This document shows, piece by piece, positions 29,138 through 38,824 of a DNA stretch of 64,000 nt. The stretch's first letter is position 1; the number at the start of each line of letters is the position of its first letter. The translations under genes and the position numbers were made by a program. The DNA comes from Shewanella dokdonensis. Its GTDB lineage: Bacteria; Pseudomonadota; Gammaproteobacteria; Enterobacterales; Shewanellaceae. The DNA is taken from NCBI RefSeq assembly GCF_018394335.1, contig NZ_CP074572.1, positions 2,604,001 through 2,668,000 on the forward strand. The letters run 5' to 3'. Below the pieces are notes generated by a model that saw only the letters and a list, made by a program, of their open reading frames with translations, was not told the origin of the DNA and made no database searches.

Positions 29138-30604
29138 ATGTCGATGAGCAAAGCAGAAACCCAGGCCTTGATTGACGAGGTACTGGAAGTTTATCCGGCG
29201 GCGGCGAAAAAGGATCGCGCTAAGCATTTGGCGGTAAACGACCCAGAGCAAGCCGGTAGTAAATGTGTCACCTCTAACCGTAAATCCCTGCCCGGGGTGA
29301 TGACCATTCGTGGTTGTTCTTACGCCGGTTCTAAAGGGGTAGTTTGGGGGCCAGTAAAAGATATGATCCATATCTCTCACGGGCCTATCGGTTGCGGTCA
29401 GTATTCCCGCGCCGGTCGTCGTAACTACTATTCTGGCACTACTGGGGTAGACAGTTTCGGCACCCTTAACTTCACTACCGATTTTCAGGAACGCGACATC
29501 GTGTTCGGTGGCGACAAGAAACTCGCCGCTGCCATTGATGAGTTGGAACAACTGTTCCCGCTGTCTAAAGGCATTTCGGTTCAATCTGAATGTCCGGTTG
29601 GGCTTATCGGTGACGATATCGAAGCGGTGGCCAAAACCAAAAGCGCTGAAATCGGCAAAACCATTGTGCCGGTGCGTTGCGAAGGTTTCCGCGGAGTATC
29701 GCAGTCGTTAGGGCACCATATCGCCAACGATACCATCCGCGATCACGTGTTGGAAAAATCCGCTGACAAAGCGTTTGAATCCACGCCTTATGACGTTGCC
29801 ATTATTGGTGATTACAACATCGGCGGTGACGCTTGGTCTTCCCGCATCATTCTGGAAGATATGGGGTTACGCGTGGTGGCGCAGTGGTCTGGTGACGGTA
29901 CGTTAGCCGAGATGGAAAACACCCCGCATGTCAAACTCAACCTGGTGCATTGCTATCGTTCTATGAACTATATCGTGCGCTACATGGAAGAGAAAAACGG
30001 TATTCCGTGGATTGAATACAACCTGTTTGGCCCCACCAAAATTGCCGAATCGATGCGCAAGATTGCCACCTTCTTTGACGACAAGATCAAGGCGCAAACG
30101 GAGGCCGTCATTAAGCGCTATCAGGCACAGTGGGATCAGGTGATTGCCAAATACCGTCCACGTCTAGAAGGCAAAACCGTCATGTTGTACGTCGGTGGTT
30201 TACGGCCACGTCACATCATCGGTGCCTATGAAGATCTGGGCATGGAAATCGTCGGTGCGGGTTATGAATTTGCCCACAACGATGACTATGTCAAAACCGC
30301 GCCTGAATTGAAGGAAGCTACCTTACTGTTTGACGATGCCAGTGCTTACGAACTGGAAACCTTCGTCAAAAAGCTGAAACCCGATTTAGTGGGTTCCGGC
30401 GTTAAAGAAAAGTATGTGTTCCAGAAAATGGGCTTTCCGTTCCGCCAGATGCACAGCTGGGATTATTCCGGCCCTTACCACGGTGTGGATGGTTTTGCCA
30501 TTTTCGCCCGCGATATGGATCTGACCATCAACAATCCATGCTGGAGCAAGATGCAGGCCCCTTGGGTTAAGGCGGAAGCTGACAGTTTGCAACAGTCAGC
30601 ATAA
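29138..30604 (+). CDS. nifD: Nitrogenase MoFe protein alpha chain
   Basis: This 488-aa alpha subunit of the MoFe protein carries FeMo-co and shares the P-cluster with NifK. P-cluster ligands are Cys60, Cys86 and Cys152. FeMo-co ligands are Cys272 (VHCYRSMNY) and His439 ([12 protein letters not shown]). The active-site pair Gln189/His193 (SQSLGHH) is present. These match Cys62, Cys88, Cys154, Cys275, His442, Gln191 and His195 of Azotobacter. GAGG precedes the ATG at 29138; a second in-frame ATG is two codons on. It lies 48 bp after nifH in the same operon. The sequence is intact. Confidence 0.97.
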   Translation: MSMSKAETQALIDEVLEVYPAAAKKDRAKHLAVNDPEQAGSKCVTSNRKSLPGVMTIRGCSYAGSKGVVWGPVKDMIHISHGPIGCGQYSRAGRRNYYSGTTGVDSFGTLNFTTDFQERDIVFGGDKKLAAAIDELEQLFPLSKGISVQSECPVGLIGDDIEAVAKTKSAEIGKTIVPVRCEGFRGVSQSLGHHIANDTIRDHVLEKSADKAFESTPYDVAIIGDYNIGGDAWSSRIILEDMGLRVVAQWSGDGTLAEMENTPHVKLNLVHCYRSMNYIVRYMEEKNGIPWIEYNLFGPTKIAESMRKIATFFDDKIKAQTEAVIKRYQAQWDQVIAKYRPRLEGKTVMLYVGGLRPRHIIGAYEDLGMEIVGAGYEFAHNDDYVKTAPELKEATLLFDDASAYELETFVKKLKPDLVGSGVKEKYVFQKMGFPFRQMHSWDYSGPYHGVDGFAIFARDMDLTINNPCWSKMQAPWVKAEADSLQQSA

Positions 30605-30678
30605 GACAGGCTGAGTTATGTTCAGCCCGGATAACCGAGCCGGGGTTCACGGATTAGTGGCACGGCAGGAGAAGAGTC

Positions 30679-32250
30679 ATGACGCAAAAAGTTGAAGATA
30701 TCAAAACCGGTTATGCCCTGTTCCGGCAACCGGAATATCAGGAGCTACTCGCGGGTAAGCGGGATGCTTTTGAAGAAAGCGTAGATGCCGACAAAGTCAA
30801 AGAGGTGTTTGACTGGACGACAACCAAGGAATACCAAGAGCTTAACTTTAACCGTAAGCACATCACCATCGACCCCGCCAAGGCGTGTCAGCCATTGGGG
30901 GCGGTACTCTGTGCCCTGGGATTTGAAAATACTCTGCCCTATGTGCATGGGTCCCAGGGTTGTGTGGCTTACTTCAGAACCTATTTCAACCGTCACTTCA
31001 AAGAGCCGGTCGCCTGTGTTTCCGACTCCATGACTGAAGACGCTGCGGTATTCGGCGGCCAGAAAAACATGTTTGCTGGTCTCGAAAACGCTTATGCGCT
31101 CTATAAGCCGGAAGTGATCGCGGTATCCACCACCTGCATGGCCGAAGTGATTGGTGATGACCTTAATGCGTTCATTGGTAACGCCAAGAAAGAAGGTCAT
31201 CTGCCGGAAAGCGTGCCAACCCCGTTTGCCCATACGCCAAGCTTTGTGGGCAGCCATGTCACCGGTTGGGATGGAATGTTTGAAGGTTTTCTACGCTATT
31301 TCACGCTCAACGAGATGGCTGACAAGACGGTCGGTAGCAACGGCAAAATCAACATTGTGCCGGGCTTTGAAACCTATCTTGGCAACTATCGCGTCATCCA
31401 TCGCATGCTGAAAGAGATGGATGTGGACTACTCCTTCCTGTGCGACCCCTCAGAAGTGCTAGATACGCCTGCCGATGGCGAATATCGCATGTATGCCGGT
31501 GGCACGCCGCTGGCTGAGCTGAAAGATGCACCCAATGCCATTACCACGTTGTTGCTGCAACCCGATCAGTTGTCAAAAACCAAAAAGTTTGTCACTGACA
31601 CCTGGAAGCAGGAAGTCCCAGACCTGCAAATCCCAATGGGGCTGGAATGGACGGACAACTTCGTGATGAAAGTGGCGGAGTTGACCGGCAAGCCCATTCC
31701 GGCGTCCATCACCAAGGAACGTGGCCGGCTGGTGGACATGATGACCGATTCTCACACCTGGCTGCACGGCGTGACTATCTCGCTGTTTGGTGACCCAGAC
31801 TATCTCACCGGGATGTGCAAGTTCCTCACCGAGTTGGGCTGCGAAGTGAAACACGTACTGTGTCATAACGGCAGCAAGCGCTGGCGTAAGCAGATGGAAG
31901 CCCTGCTGGCGGAAACCCCTTACGGCCAAGATGCGCAGGTGTTTACTGGCAAAGATTTGTGGCACTTCCGTTCGCTGATGTTTACTGAAAAACCGGATCT
32001 GATGATCGGCAACTCCTACGGTAAATTCATCGAGCGTGATACCAAAGCCAAGGGGGCCGAGTTTGAAGTACCCTTGGTCCGTATCGGCTTCCCGATCTTT
32101 GACCGTCACCACCTGCATCGTCAATCGACTCTGGGCTACGAAGGAGCCATGTACATCCTCACTACCTTGGTGAACGAAGTGCTGGCCAAGCTGGATCGCG
32201 ACACGATGGAACTGGGCAAAACAGATTTTGCCTTTGACCTGGTGCGTTAA
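30679..32250 (+). CDS. nifK: Nitrogenase MoFe protein beta chain
   Basis: This 523-aa beta subunit contributes Cys70, Cys95 and Cys153 and Ser188 to the P-cluster, at exactly the Azotobacter positions. It is the long (gammaproteobacterial) form with the extra N-terminal region that wraps the alpha chain. AGGAGAAG lies before the ATG. The 74-bp gap after nifD holds a small hairpin (GGCTGA/TCAGCC). The frame is intact. With nifD it forms the catalytic tetramer in the cytoplasm. Confidence 0.97.
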   Translation: MTQKVEDIKTGYALFRQPEYQELLAGKRDAFEESVDADKVKEVFDWTTTKEYQELNFNRKHITIDPAKACQPLGAVLCALGFENTLPYVHGSQGCVAYFRTYFNRHFKEPVACVSDSMTEDAAVFGGQKNMFAGLENAYALYKPEVIAVSTTCMAEVIGDDLNAFIGNAKKEGHLPESVPTPFAHTPSFVGSHVTGWDGMFEGFLRYFTLNEMADKTVGSNGKINIVPGFETYLGNYRVIHRMLKEMDVDYSFLCDPSEVLDTPADGEYRMYAGGTPLAELKDAPNAITTLLLQPDQLSKTKKFVTDTWKQEVPDLQIPMGLEWTDNFVMKVAELTGKPIPASITKERGRLVDMMTDSHTWLHGVTISLFGDPDYLTGMCKFLTELGCEVKHVLCHNGSKRWRKQMEALLAETPYGQDAQVFTGKDLWHFRSLMFTEKPDLMIGNSYGKFIERDTKAKGAEFEVPLVRIGFPIFDRHHLHRQSTLGYEGAMYILTTLVNEVLAKLDRDTMELGKTDFAFDLVR

Positions 32251-32257
32251 GCAAAAC

Positions 32258-32281
32258 GCCGGTGACAGCGATGCCACCGGC
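32258..32281 (+). promoter_or_regulatory. Hairpin between nifK and nifT
   Basis: GCCGGTG-N10-CACCGGC forms a 7-bp GC-rich stem right after the nifK stop with no U-tract. It is better placed to protect the 3' end of nifHDK message or reduce downstream expression than to terminate fully. Confidence 0.5.
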
Positions 32282-32313
32282 AATATTTCTGGTAACGGCT
32301 TGAGGAAAACACC

Positions 32314-32535
32314 ATGGCAAATGTGATGATCCAGTACAACGAGCAGGGCGCGCTGTGTCTGTACCTGCCGAAAAAGGATTTGGAAGAAGCGATCACCCAC
32401 TTTGAATTCGACACTGCCGAGCAATGGGGCGGAGAAGTCCATCTGGCGGGCGGCGCTATTTACTATATCGATCCCATCCCGGCACCGGAAAGGTTGCCGA
32501 TTACCGTGCGTGCCAAACGGCTCCAAGCCGCGTAA
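32314..32535 (+). CDS. nifT: NifT/FixU family protein
   Basis: This 73-aa protein has the NifT/FixU pattern (MANVMI-R/Q-Y; LYLPKKDLEE; WGGEVHLAGGAIYYIDP). It is always found after nifK, and its role in nitrogenase maturation is unclear; mutants elsewhere have little phenotype. It has normal length and lies in the nifHDKTY operon, 63 bp after nifK and 14 bp before nifY. Confidence 0.92.
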   Translation: MANVMIQYNEQGALCLYLPKKDLEEAITHFEFDTAEQWGGEVHLAGGAIYYIDPIPAPERLPITVRAKRLQAA

Positions 32536-32549
32536 AGGAGGAATGGGCG

Positions 32550-33256
32550 ATGATGCAACAACCTTTGATTTCCGATGAAGCCGCGCTGCGCATTGCCCTG
32601 GCAGTACGGAACTTGCCGGATGTGGGATTAGGCGCGCTGTTGGATCTGCTGTTGCAGCATCTGGGCGAACCTTTATCGGCAGAAAAACTGGCGGCTATTT
32701 CACCTAAATCGTTTCGGGTGATGGTGTCTTCACTTAGCGAAGCGCCCACTCGCCGCGATGTGTCATCGGCGTTGGCAATCCTTACCAATAGTGAGGTGGA
32801 GGAACTGGATGCGCCACAACTGCGGCTGTTACCGCCGTTAGTCGGCCCCAAGCTCACGGTGGCGATTACCTCCAATCAGGGGAAATGATCAACGGTCATT
32901 ACGGCTCCTGTATGCGGGTGCTGGTGTACGAAGTGAATGCCTATGCTCATCAGTTGGTGGATGTGCGCAATATTGATGGCGGTTTGCAGGGCGAAGCCCG
33001 CGCCGAATATATGCTGAACCAGCTCAAGGGGTGTCAGATGCTGTTTACCCTATCCATCGGTGGCCCAGCCGCAGCCAAAGTGACCCGTGCCAATATCCAC
33101 CCGGTGAAAAAAATGATGCCAGTCGCCGCCGCTGAAGCATTAACGGAACTGAGCCTGGTGCTCAGCCACAATCCGCCACCTTGGATCTGCAAGCTGTTGG
33201 GGATCACCTCCAGCCAGAATGAACTGCAATTCGAGGAGCAATGGGATGACGCTTGA
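32550..33256 (+). CDS. nifY: NifY/NafY nitrogenase cofactor carrier (one 1-nt deletion)
   Basis: The first part (about 110 aa, helical, LISDEAALRIALAVRNLPDVGLGALLDLLL) is the NafY/NifY N-terminal domain. The second (INGHYGSCMRVLVYEVN...) is a NifX/NifB C-domain-like FeMo-co-binding fold. They are in different frames because the G run at 32879-32882 lacks one G; restored, the protein is 235 aa and reads AITSNQGEMINGHYGSC. NifY/NafY binds apo-MoFe protein and FeMo-co during insertion. AAAGGAGG precedes the ATG at 32550. The symbol nafY would be equally fair. Confidence 0.85.
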
Positions 33257-33515
33257 GCATGAAATAGAAACCATTGGCTCACGTATTGCGCAAGAATCAG
33301 CCATTGATGAAGCACTGCTGAGCCGGATGCGGGCCGCTTACCCGCAGTGGCGCTTCACCTTATGCAGTGAAGATGACACCGGCGAACGTGAGCCCTATCT
33401 CAGCTTCAATGGCTTCGATCTACATCTGGTACGCCTGTCAACAACCGGCTGTGCCAGCCTCACTCCCTGGCCGGAACAGTGTTCTGGCATTTTGATTGCG
33501 CTACATAGCGCCTGA
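33246..33515 (+). CDS. Small nif-associated protein, unknown function (possibly DUF6129-like)
   Basis: This 89-aa acidic protein overlaps the nifY stop by 11 bp (ATG at 33246 after GAGGAGC), so it is translationally coupled. No catalytic motif is visible; notable parts are PQWRFTLCSEDDTGE and FNGFDLHLVR. Small unnamed genes in this place are known between nifY and nifE in Azotobacter-type clusters, from memory annotated DUF6129; I cannot confirm the family. It is the last gene before the terminator at 33544. Confidence 0.7.
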   Translation: MTLEHEIETIGSRIAQESAIDEALLSRMRAAYPQWRFTLCSEDDTGEREPYLSFNGFDLHLVRLSTTGCASLTPWPEQCSGILIALHSA

Positions 33516-33543
33516 CATATTGTCGCTTTGGGCTGTAAGTGTT

Positions 33544-33577
33544 CGCCTTTGTCGCATATACGACAAAGGCGTTTTTT
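33544..33577 (+). terminator. Intrinsic terminator of nifHDKTY-orf, containing a NifA site
   Basis: CGCCTTTGTCG-CATATA-CGACAAAGGCG is a perfect 11-bp stem followed by six Ts, 29 bp after the last stop. The centre of the same palindrome (33550-33565) reads TGT-CGCATATACG-ACA, an exact NifA enhancer, 64 bp upstream of the nifE -24 element. The element seems to end one nif operon and help start the next. Confidence 0.88.
33550..33565 (+). promoter_or_regulatory. NifA upstream activator site inside the terminator (nifE)
   Basis: TGT-CGCATATACG-ACA, an exact and fully palindromic match to TGT-N10-ACA, embedded in the terminator stem-loop. Confidence 0.72.
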
Positions 33578-33592
33578 GTTGGTTAGCTGACA
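33577..33592 (+). promoter_or_regulatory. Second NifA upstream activator site (nifE)
   Basis: TGT-TGGTTAGCTG-ACA is an exact TGT-N10-ACA site starting at the last T of the terminator tract. It is only 36 bp upstream of the -24 GG, closer than usual. Confidence 0.65.
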
Positions 33593-33626
33593 AACTAACA
33601 ACATAAATAAAACAATGGCTTAGTTA

Positions 33627-33643
33627 TTGGCTTCGGATTTGCA
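33627..33643 (+). promoter_or_regulatory. Sigma-54 promoter of nifENX-fdx
   Basis: TTGGCTTCGGATTTGCA is a strong -24/-12 match with GG (33629-33630) and GC (33641-33642) ten bases apart, 70 bp before the nifE start. Confidence 0.88.
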
Positions 33644-33713
33644 CTGTTACCTGTAACCCCGTATCCGACTAACAATCTGTGCGGATGATACGGTAACCGA
33701 GTAGGGAGGGAGC

Positions 33714-35128
33714 ATGAAACTATCTGAGATCCGGCTGCTACAGGACGAGCCAGCCTGCGAACACAACAGTGGTAAAAAGAGTGGTTGTTCCCGTCCCAAG
33801 CCCGGTGCCACATCCGGTGGTTGCTGTTTTGATGGCGCGCAGATCAGCCTGTTGCCGATTGCCGATGTGGGCCACATAGTGCACGGCCCTATCGCCTGTG
33901 CCGGTAACAGTTGGAACAACCGCGGTACTCGCGCCATCGGTGCTAACCTGTTTCGTTTAGGCTTTACCACTGACCTCAATGAGCAAGACGTGATTATGGG
34001 CCGCGCCGAAAACGCCTGTTACACGCTATCAAGCAGTTGATTGAACAACATAATCCGCCAGCAGTATTTGTGTATATGACCTGCGTGCCCGCAATGGAGG
34101 GCAACGATATTGCCGCTATCTGCAAACTGGCGCAGGAACGTTGGGGCATTCCGGTGGTGCCGGTCGATGCCGCCGGATTCTATGGCAACAAAAATTTTGG
34201 TAACCGCATTGCTGGCAGTGTGATGATGAAATATGTCATCGGCACCGCCGAGCCTCCGGCCAAACCCTTAATGAAACATGACCCCAGCCGCCATGTGCAC
34301 GACATAGTGTTGATTGGTGAGTACAACATCGCCGGCGAGTTTTGGCATGTGTCGCCGCTGTTGGAAGAACTGGGGTTGCGGGTGTTGTGCTGTATGGCGG
34401 GCGATACTCAATTTCACCAAATTCAGACCATGCACCGCGCCGATGCGGCGATGGTGGTGTGTTCCAGAGCGCAAATCAATGTCGCACGACTGCTGCAAGA
34501 ACAGTGGGGCGTACCTTGGTTTGAGGGCAGCTTCTACGGTATATCCGACACCTCGGCTGCGCTGCGTCACTTTGCCGCGTTACTGCATGACGACCAACTC
34601 AGTGCTCATGTTGAACAAGTGATCGCCCGTGAAGAAGACCGGGTGCGCGCCGCGTTACGGCCATATCGCGAGCAACTCGAAGGCAAAAAAGCGCTGCTCT
34701 ACACCGGCGGCGTTAAGTCTTGGTCAGTGATTTCCGCGCTCAATGAACTTGGCATTGAAGTGGTGGCTACTGGCACTAAAAAATCCACCCAGGCCGATAA
34801 ACAACGTATCACCGAGATCATGGGCGAAAACGCGCTGATGCTGGACGAAGGTGGTGCCCGCTTACTGCTCAATACCTGTCGGCAGCACAACGCTGACTTG
34901 ATGATTGCTGGTGGCCGCAACATGTACACCGCGCTGAAAGGCCGCTTGCCGTTTCTCGACATCAACCAAGAACGGCACCACGCCTATGCTGGCTACGAAG
35001 GCATGATCACTCTGGCAGCCGAATTGGTGCGTACTCTCAATAGCCCGATTTGGGGCGCGGTACGCAGTCAGGCGCCTTGGCAACAAAATTCTGGTGCTGA
35101 GCCAGTCGCAGCACTTTACGGTCAATAA
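33714..35128 (+). CDS. nifE: FeMo-co scaffold protein NifE (one 1-nt deletion)
   Basis: The frame breaks in the A run 34009-34012; one more A gives [18 protein letters not shown] and a full 471-aa protein. NifE is a paralogue of NifD and with NifN forms the tetramer on which the NifB-cofactor matures to FeMo-co. P-cluster-like cysteine positions are visible in [17 protein letters not shown] and [19 protein letters not shown] precedes the ATG at 33714. It heads the second nif operon, and nifN begins 12 bp after its stop. The repaired length is normal. Confidence 0.92.
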
Positions 35129-35140
35129 GCGGAGGCGGTT

Positions 35141-36511
35141 ATGGCGACCATCATTAAACAGAACACGCCGCTGGTGACTCAGCCGCTGAAAACCAGCCCG
35201 GCCACCGGCGCGACCCTTGCCAGCATGGGACTGAAGAAAACTATTCCGCTGCTGCACGGCTCGCAAGGCTGTGGCGCTTTTGCCAAGGTTTACCTTATTC
35301 AGCACCTGCGTGAACCCATTCCATTGCAGAACACCGCTATCGATCAGGTCGCGGCAGTGATGGGTGGTGACGACAACCTGTTTGCCGCGCTGAAAACTCT
35401 CTGCGACAAAGAAGCGCCGCAGTTAATCACTGTGATGACCACCGGCCTTACCGAAATGCAGGGCACCGATACTTATCGGGTAATTCACGATTTTCGCAGT
35501 CAATATCCACAATATGCCGCAACGCGCATCATCAATATGAGTACGCCGGATTTCAGCGGCTCGATGCAAACTGGCTATGCCAGTTGTGTCGATGCGGTGG
35601 TGCGGCAAACGGTACTCGCCCCCAGTGGCCGCCAGAAAAAACGGCAACAGCTCAATGTGTTGTGCTCTATCGGTATGACCGCCGCAGATATTGAAACCCT
35701 TAAACGTTATCTGGAAGCTTTTGAGCTGGACGCCATTATGGTGCCGGATTTATCGCTGTCGCTCGACGGGCATCTGGATGACAGTGATTACGCGGCTTGT
35801 TCCACTGGCGGCACCTCCATTTTAGAAATTGAACTGATGGCCGACAGTTGTGCCACGCTGGTGCTTGGGCGCTCATTACTGCCCACCGCAACTTGGCTAC
35901 AGCAACGCTTCGACATTCCGCTGATCAGTTTGGATATGGGCATGGACATGGCGCAAATGGATGCCTTGGTGCTGGCTTTGTCACAGTTAAGCGGCAAGCC
36001 CGTGCCAGACTGGATTGACCGCGCTCGCCGCCGTTTGCAAGATGCCATGCTTGATTGCCATTTTGTGTTGAGTAATGAACAGATTGCCATCGCGCTAGAA
36101 CCTGATCTCGCCATCGGATATGGCAAGCTGTTAGCCAGCATGGGCATTCGGTTGCCGCGGATTGTTACCACGGCCGATGCGCCGGGGTTAGCCGAACTCA
36201 GCGCCGCCGAAGTGGTGATTGGTGATTTAGCCTCTTTGAATGCCGTGGCCGGGCAGGTTTCTACCATTATCAGCAACAGCCACGCCGCCGCCATGTTTGA
36301 ACCGCAAGTGCCAGTGCTGCGGGCGGGGTATCCGTGTCACGACCAGTTCGGCAACATGGATATCCGCCAGTTTGGTTACGAAGGCTGCCGTGAGCGGCTG
36401 TTTGCCCTTGCTAATCTGCAATTGCGGCAGCATCACGATGAAGTGGCACCGCATATCAGCGCCTATCGCTTTGGCGCCGATGCAGTGCAGCCTAAGGAGC
36501 GTGCGTCATGA
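35141..36511 (+). CDS. nifN: FeMo-co scaffold protein NifN
   Basis: This 456-aa NifK paralogue partners NifE. It shows SPATGATLASMGLKKTIPLLHGSQGCGAF near the N-terminus, where the cysteine binds the scaffold [4Fe-4S] cluster, and the family block TTGLTEMQGTD. The C-terminal part keeps the third domain (VLRAGYPCHDQFG). GGAGG lies before the ATG. The stop overlaps the nifX start by four bases. It is not the NifN-NifB or NifN-NifX fusion seen in some groups. The frame is intact. Confidence 0.94.
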   Translation: MATIIKQNTPLVTQPLKTSPATGATLASMGLKKTIPLLHGSQGCGAFAKVYLIQHLREPIPLQNTAIDQVAAVMGGDDNLFAALKTLCDKEAPQLITVMTTGLTEMQGTDTYRVIHDFRSQYPQYAATRIINMSTPDFSGSMQTGYASCVDAVVRQTVLAPSGRQKKRQQLNVLCSIGMTAADIETLKRYLEAFELDAIMVPDLSLSLDGHLDDSDYAACSTGGTSILEIELMADSCATLVLGRSLLPTATWLQQRFDIPLISLDMGMDMAQMDALVLALSQLSGKPVPDWIDRARRRLQDAMLDCHFVLSNEQIAIALEPDLAIGYGKLLASMGIRLPRIVTTADAPGLAELSAAEVVIGDLASLNAVAGQVSTIISNSHAAAMFEPQVPVLRAGYPCHDQFGNMDIRQFGYEGCRERLFALANLQLRQHHDEVAPHISAYRFGADAVQPKERAS

Positions 36512-37005
36512 GTGCGACTTTCCCCAAATCTAACAGTGAACGCAAACTGCATGTGGAGCCGCTGCCCGATGCCAAATTTCAGATAAAAGTTGCCTTTGCC
36601 ACCTTAGATCGTCGCCATGTGGATCAGCACTTTGGCAGCGCTCGTAGCGTACTGGTATACGGTGTCGGGCATGAGCAATGGAGCATTTTGGAAGCCATTG
36701 AATATCCACAGGATGACAGCCGTACCCACGACCGACTGCCCGCGCGTATCCGCGATCTGAGCCACTGCGCAGCTATCTTCTGCAACGCTTGTGGCGCCTC
36801 GGCCATTCGGCAGTTGCTGGATCAAGGCATTCACCCGGTCAAGGTGGCAGAAGGCTGCGACATTCATCAACTGCTGGAAGATATCCGTCAGGAACTCAAC
36901 GGCACCCCGATGGGCTGGCTGGCCCGTTCACTGAAACAGTTGGAGGCTCCGCCGCAACAAGATGGCCGTGAGCGGTTGCAGGCATTAATGGATGAAGAGT
37001 GGTAA
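36508..37005 (+). CDS. nifX: NifX FeMo-co precursor carrier
   Basis: This 165-aa protein contains the NifX/NifB-C/VnfX cofactor-binding fold (IKVAFATLDRRHVDQHFGSARSVLVYGV, about 27-54) and the tail block NGTPMGWLARSLKQL. NifX carries NifB-co or VK-cluster intermediates to and from NifEN. The segment HCAAIFCNACGASA has more cysteines than I expect in this family, where a Gly-Gly-Pro segment is usual. It overlaps nifN by four bases, and the ferredoxin gene begins 34 bp downstream. Confidence 0.92.
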   Translation: MSATFPKSNSERKLHVEPLPDAKFQIKVAFATLDRRHVDQHFGSARSVLVYGVGHEQWSILEAIEYPQDDSRTHDRLPARIRDLSHCAAIFCNACGASAIRQLLDQGIHPVKVAEGCDIHQLLEDIRQELNGTPMGWLARSLKQLEAPPQQDGRERLQALMDEEW

Positions 37006-37039
37006 GCATTTTTACTAATGATAATAAGAGGATGGCGTG

Positions 37040-37318
37040 ATGAGCAATATCGTGGGCACAACCCGAGGCGGTAAAAACTGGGAGCCGCAATTTATTCAGG
37101 CTGTGGATCAAGCGAACTGCATCGGCTGTGGCCGCTGCTTCAAAGTCTGTTCCCGTAATGTGTTCGATCTGGTGGAACGCGAACCAGAAGATGATGACTA
37201 CGGCGAAGAGGTGATGATGGTGATGGACATCGCCGATGGTGGTGATTGCATCGGCTGCCAATCCTGCGCCAAAGTGTGTCCCAAAGGCTGCCAGAGCTTC
37301 GCCGCGGTTGCCGCTTAA
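37040..37318 (+). CDS. fdxB: Nif-associated ferredoxin III (2[4Fe-4S])
   Basis: This 92-aa low-potential ferredoxin has CIGCGRCFKVCSRNVF and, after an acidic insert, CIGCQSCAKVCPKGCQ. That gives two [4Fe-4S] sites with the long spacer typical of the nif-specific ferredoxin III next to nifX. It probably supplies electrons for cofactor assembly or nitrogenase. I chose the ATG at 37040 over the adjacent GTG at 37037 (GAGG eight bases upstream). It is the last gene of the nifENX operon. No clear terminator was seen in the 240 bp that follow. Confidence 0.9.
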   Translation: MSNIVGTTRGGKNWEPQFIQAVDQANCIGCGRCFKVCSRNVFDLVEREPEDDDYGEEVMMVMDIADGGDCIGCQSCAKVCPKGCQSFAAVAA

Positions 37319-37559
37319 GCAATTTTACGGCGTGTGGACGGCTATGATATTTCTGTACCTATGAATTGCCTACAGCATGTTTATACATCGACGTTTTTAT
37401 GGCTTGCCGGGCAATACATTTTGGTAAACTCGACGTCAGCTAATTACATCCATGTAATTGGTCAGCCCCTAATCGTAAGTATATCGTTTGGCACGTGTCA
37501 GAGATGTCCTTAAGCACAATATTCGCCAGGAGACTTGAAGTGGGACTAAATTATAAAAA

Positions 37560-38273
37560 TTATTTCTCTGATAAGAACTTGTCGATAAATTTAAGACCTT
37601 CATCCATGTTATAACCTGTTCGGGCGACTAGTAGCTTTCCGGCATTATCCGCCAACATAATTGTCGGGTAGGTCTTTACTCCAATATCATCTAACCAAGG
37701 TTTTGCCTTGCTAATGAAATTAGCTTTTATATGGTATTTTTTAACAAAATCTCGAGTCTGTGCAGGACCTTCGAATGTAATATAATACACGCTCACATCT
37801 GGATGATGGTTAATAAAATCTTTAATAGCAGGAATTTCTTGAATACAGGCGACGCATTCTGCAAAGAATGTTGTAATAAGCGTAAAATTATTTTTCGAAA
37901 AATCATTAACTATGCTATTCCCTAATAAATTAGCTCCACTAACTGAAGGAATTAAATCACCAGGATTTAAATTGGTTACTTTCTGTTTCTCTTCAAAAAC
38001 AACCTTAACTACTGCAATATGCTTATTATCATCCTTGATGGTTTTTAAACTTATTGTTTTTTCTTGTTTTTCTGCTTCGAGATAGTCTTGTTTTAAATGC
38101 GTAATAAAGTCTTGCCCAGAGATATACTCCCCTTTCATGTTTTGGTATTTTACATCATAACCTTGCAAATGAAATGTATTGACTATATAACTTTCAGTTA
38201 ATTCTGAAGCTTGAGTTTTTATGCTGGTTAAGATAAAAAATATACATAATATCCACCATGGTTTGAGTGTCAT
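37560..38273 (-). CDS. Periplasmic thioredoxin-fold protein (TlpA-like)
   Basis: This 237-aa protein has a signal peptide (cleaved about QA|SEL), an N-terminal region of unknown fold (about 25-100) and a C-terminal TlpA/thioredoxin domain. The domain starts LNPGDLIPSVSGANLLG, has the redox pair Cys140-Val-Ala-Cys143 in FFAECVACIQEIP, and the cis-Pro in VKTYPTIML. It should reduce or isomerise disulfides in the periplasm; partners are unknown. It is AT-rich compared with the nif genes and read against them, so it marks the left edge of the non-nif insert. AGGAA precedes the ATG. Confidence 0.78.
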   Translation of the reverse strand: MTLKPWWILCIFFILTSIKTQASELTESYIVNTFHLQGYDVKYQNMKGEYISGQDFITHLKQDYLEAEKQEKTISLKTIKDDNKHIAVVKVVFEEKQKVTNLNPGDLIPSVSGANLLGNSIVNDFSKNNFTLITTFFAECVACIQEIPAIKDFINHHPDVSVYYITFEGPAQTRDFVKKYHIKANFISKAKPWLDDIGVKTYPTIMLADNAGKLLVARTGYNMDEGLKFIDKFLSEK

Positions 38274-38626
38274 GCTTATTTCCTATTAATGTTATTTAAT
38301 CTTAAATTTTTAATGTTTTTGTCATTATAAGTCAAGAGTTAAGGGTCTTTGTTTTCTCTGAGTTGAATGAACGGGAATACTGGTAACTGCACATTTGGAC
38401 AGTATTTTACTGTTAATAATACAAGAAATATTACAACATAAATAACTGGAGTCTACATAATTAAGTTTTGACAATCTAAGAGTTACTTATCTATTGGATT
38501 GATGATTAGTTATTTTTGATTATATTATTGAAAATGTAATGAATGATAATTAGTGGGCATCTTTTTAAAGTTTGTTACTCCATTGGAACACTAGTAAGCT
38601 TTAAATAGATGCCCTGTATATAGATA
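38274..38626. other. AT-rich intergenic region with imperfect long hairpin
   Basis: At 38555-38614 GGGCATCTTTTTAAAG and CTTTAAATAGATGCCC can pair over about 15 bp with a small internal mismatch and a 28-nt loop. This may be a 3'-end structure of the small membrane protein gene or a relic repeat. Nothing else is recognised. Confidence 0.4.
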
Positions 38627-38824
38627 TTAGGCTTGTTGATTACTATTTTTGTTTAGGTATGTCGTGGCGATTAGAAATATTGCATATCCTACCCACGAAA
38701 AAACAATCACTAAAATGGCCCAACCAAGCTTTGCAGCGCCTTTGGTTCGTTTTGAAAATACTGTGAGCAGAAGTGGAGCCAAAACAGTGACAAGCATTAC
38801 GCTATAGATGCTGATACCACCCAT
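38627..38824 (-). CDS. Small two-helix membrane protein (PLDc_N-like)
   Basis: The 65-aa product has two hydrophobic helices (YSVMLVTVLAPLLLTVF and LGWAILVIVFSWVGYAIFLI) joined by a basic loop SKRTKGAAK. The second helix resembles the PLDc_N/cardiolipin-synthase N-terminal two-helix module found in many tiny bacterial proteins. Function unknown. It has an acceptable start at 38824, AT-rich context and no operon partner. Confidence 0.55.
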   Translation of the reverse strand: MGGISIYSVMLVTVLAPLLLTVFSKRTKGAAKLGWAILVIVFSWVGYAIFLIATTYLNKNSNQQA

